Assembly (NCBI GenBank): GCA_903772945.1
Contig: CAICTM010000014.1
Location: forward strand, 62,001-126,000
Length of the DNA stretch: 64,000 nucleotides
From: Seminavis robusta
Lineage: Eukaryota; Bacillariophyta; Bacillariophyceae; Naviculales; Naviculaceae
Direction: 5' to 3'
The position numbers and the translations under genes were made by a program. The notes under the pieces were generated by a model. It did no database searches. It saw nothing but the letters and a program-made list of their open reading frames with translations, and was not told the DNA's origin. This document shows positions 61,996 through 64,000 of this stretch, piece after piece (positions within the stretch are counted from its first letter, which is position 1; every line of letters begins with the position of its first letter).

Positions 61996-62717
61996 TCAGA
62001 CGGCGTGGGGTCCGCAAGTTGCAGAGTCTGATTCTTGTTGATCTTTAGTCACTTCCTCAGCGTCGTCATCCGACTGGGTGACGAAGCACCAAATCATTGC
62101 TCTGGACCAAACCAGAGCAACAACAAGCGTTCCCAGGGAGTAGAATGCCAATGACTGCATGCCGAGGAGGAGGTCGGTGCAAGTCCAGGCGAAGCACACT
62201 CCAACCAATGCCCCAACAACGTAGCGGACTTCAACCGTCATCATCAGAGTATCTCTTTCGGGAGTGCCATCCATCACGGAGTTGGCATCCAGAATAGTGG
62301 TGATCATGCCGCGGAGAAGGGCCAATACAAGCAAGGCCATGCAGGAGGTGAAGAAACTCCAGGCCAGGGAGAATGCCATGGCGCCCTCCGGGCTTCTCTG
62401 AGCCAGTACATCATCACCCCACATGGCGACAAGCTAGTGGTTTGAAGGGAAAACGGTGAGGCGGGGCGGCACAAAAGAAGCATCATTGCAAGTCGCCAAC
62501 CACTTACCAGGAAATTTGCTCCGAGAGTAGACAGCTGAACAAAGATACCACAGCAGGCTCCAATGAGGATACTGTACGACTTGAACCGGTTGAGCAATCC
62601 TTCCTGGGCAGACACTTCGTCGCCTTCGTCCTTGTTCACGAGAAGGCGGTACATCTCTTGGTCCTCACCAACGAAGTTGATTTCTTCTTCGTTTCTTGGT
62701 TCCATTGTGCTGGGCAT
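61996..62717 (-). CDS. Small four-helix membrane protein of unknown function
   Basis: Two exons, 62508-62717 and 61996-62433, separated by a 74-bp GT-AG intron, encode 215 aa. The start at 62717 (MPSTMEPRNEEE) is followed by an acidic cytosolic head and four membrane helices: YSILIGACCGIFVQLSTLGA into NFL-LVAMWG across the splice site, SLAWSFFTSCMALLVLALL, VVGALVGVCFAWTCTDLLLG and LAFYSLGTLVVALVWSRAMI. The tail is acidic (TQSDDDAEEVTKDQQESD). No family is recognised; the plan fits many diatom membrane proteins. Confidence 0.75.
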
Positions 62718-64000
62718 TGTATCTGGGAGAGAAAGAAAAGAAGAAGAAGATAGAATTGTCAACTGCTCGAAGGAATCCTGCCTGTTGAACAAAGTATGTG
62801 CAAATTATGTGATGTAGTTGGTTGGCAGCAAAAACAATGGGTCATTGAAAAAAGTGGCAAAGATCTGAAAGATCCACCAGTACAAAACCTACGAAGATTT
62901 CTGCTCCAGATCGGCTCAGTTTTGAAACACTCCCACGAAGCTCCTTGGTTTCATCCCAACCCCCAACTGTGGGGCAACAGGAGCAACCCTGTAAACACCA
63001 GCCGGTTTCTTCGTGCAGCTCGCAGCAAAGTCATGCTCTGGCATCCTACTGCTTTGGAGACAGTATGTAGTTGGTTCAAGGTAGCGACCGCAGTGGGTAT
63101 ATGGCTGGCTGGCTGGCTGGCTGGCTATACCGTTGGCAAGAAGCAAGGAGGTCAGAAGGCCATGCCGATGAACTGCTAAAGCGATGCTGTAGAGGGGGTG
63201 GTCCTTGATTCAGCAGAATGCCAATCTAATAGTTGGATTGGGACCCGCACTGGAGCTATAGCTCGGCAGGAAACATGAAAGCAGGTGAAGGACTGGGAGT
63301 TCGTTGATTTGGCAGGGAAGCAGGGTGCTTTTAGCTAGCTTCCTTATTTCCTTCCATTTCTCCAAGTTGATGAAACTGGGCCGGTCGCCCCACAGCTGAA
63401 TGGATCCGCCCTACTTACTAGCTAGCTACTGTCTTCGTCATAAAAGTAACGGGCACTGGCAAGCTATCTGGGACCAAACGCTATCCGAGAAGGTCATGGC
63501 ATGGACCGAAAACGGATCTGGTCACCATCCCGAAAAGAATAAGTTCGCGCAAATCATTAGCCTGCAAGGCTGCTTGAGAATTGGATCACCCGAAACAAGT
63601 GACCAAGAAGCGTGGAACTGAATTTGTGAGCTAGACCAGATCAATTGACCTCGGCAGTCTTGCTGCCAGAGTCCTCAACCCCTTTAATTGTTTTTCCTAC
63701 TACGGTGGTCCCTGCAGGTATAAGGGTAGGGTTAGAATACAAATAAGTCAGCAAAAAATAAATAAGTATCCTAGAGCTACCTGGTAGGATGGTGCTTTAA
63801 AAACCAGCTAAAGCTATTTACATGCATCCTAGTAGGGGGATCTGCTTCTACCAGGAAAATCTCTAAAGCCAGCGAACGCTATATAACTAGGATTCTAGCT
63901 AGCTAGGGGTATCTGCTTCTAGCTTGCTATGGGAATCTGCTTCTAGCCAGGGGGGGTCTTCTTCTAGCTAGCTAAGCGCAAGTTAAGCACTAGCTAAGCA
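62718..64000. other. Right-edge region without a supported gene
   Basis: The left part is promoter DNA of the four-helix gene. There is a GGCT microsatellite (five units) at about 63105-63126. CTAGCTAGC runs and repeated (T)CTGCTTCTA words occur toward the end. The frame 62796-63179 is open but has no recognisable domain. Confidence 0.4.
63836..63985. repeat. Short imperfect repeats with the word TCTGCTTCTA
   Basis: GGGGATCTGCTTCTA-like units occur at about 63836, 63907, 63931 and 63950, each followed by CTAGC/CCAGG-type words. The spacing is uneven (about 20-70 bp). The array may continue beyond the window edge. Confidence 0.55.

Noticed and set aside
1-64000. tRNA, rRNA or CRISPR arrays
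   Set aside because: Scanning for GGTTCRA-type T-loops with matching acceptor stems, rRNA signature words and regularly spaced short repeats gave nothing convincing by eye; CRISPR is not expected in a nuclear algal genome.

Overview
The window looks like nuclear DNA of a diatom, most likely a raphid pennate. Genes sit on both strands with short GT-AG introns (about 74-112 bp). Several encode families typical of stramenopile algae: a heat-shock-factor-type regulator, a CHASE hybrid histidine kinase, a large STAND-type ATPase, helicase-associated (HA) domain debris, and a plastid precursor with a diatom-style Ala-Ala-Phe cleavage motif. I name no species, because nothing here is diagnostic at that level.

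Layout. 0.7-6.5 kb: molybdopterin synthase large subunit (MoaE/MOCS2B type, minus strand), divergent from a nine-exon ABCG transporter with a secreted Cys-rich head and an EF-hand-like loop. 7.2-8.0 kb: a coiled-coil basic protein. 8.4-10.2 kb: a graveyard holding a Copia-type fragment, a non-LTR-like reverse transcriptase piece with an internal 96-bp tandem repeat, a broken HA domain and a SAP-like tail. 10.4-16.4 kb: an armadillo-like repeat protein with an N-myristoylation signal, a CBM9-like protein, and a type II membrane protein with a truncated copy of itself just downstream. 18.2-22.6 kb: a coiled-coil protein, a single-pass membrane protein and a small secreted protein. 23.2-28.7 kb: a five-exon STAND ATPase, then the spliceosomal protein PRP4 in convergent orientation. 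30.5-38 kb: a Ser/Arg-rich protein, a 575-bp direct duplication flanking a protease-like gene with a doubtful active site, and broken leucine-rich-type genes. 38.3-41.9 kb: a six-exon hybrid histidine kinase. 41.9-45.9 kb: a gene-poor stretch. 45.9-52.4 kb: an HSF-type regulator, a frame-broken NSUN-type m5C methyltransferase, a plastid/thylakoid protein with a Tat-like signal and a small acidic protein. 53.25-53.83 kb: a Tc1/mariner-like MITE with near-perfect 24-bp inverted ends and TA duplications. 54.8-62.7 kb: a 2-oxoglutarate oxygenase divergent from a second ABCG transporter, a protein with three WKPR motifs, and a small four-helix membrane protein. The last 1.3 kb has no gene I can support.

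Most genes look like independent housekeeping or lineage-specific genes; nothing resembles an operon or a biosynthetic cluster. The more unusual items are the EF-hand-like ABCG protein, the five PLF motifs in the cytosolic head of the histidine kinase, the in-frame 105-nt putative intron and two microexons, the MITE, and the broken methyltransferase. Exon borders were found by reading splice signals and frame by eye and have not been checked against transcripts.
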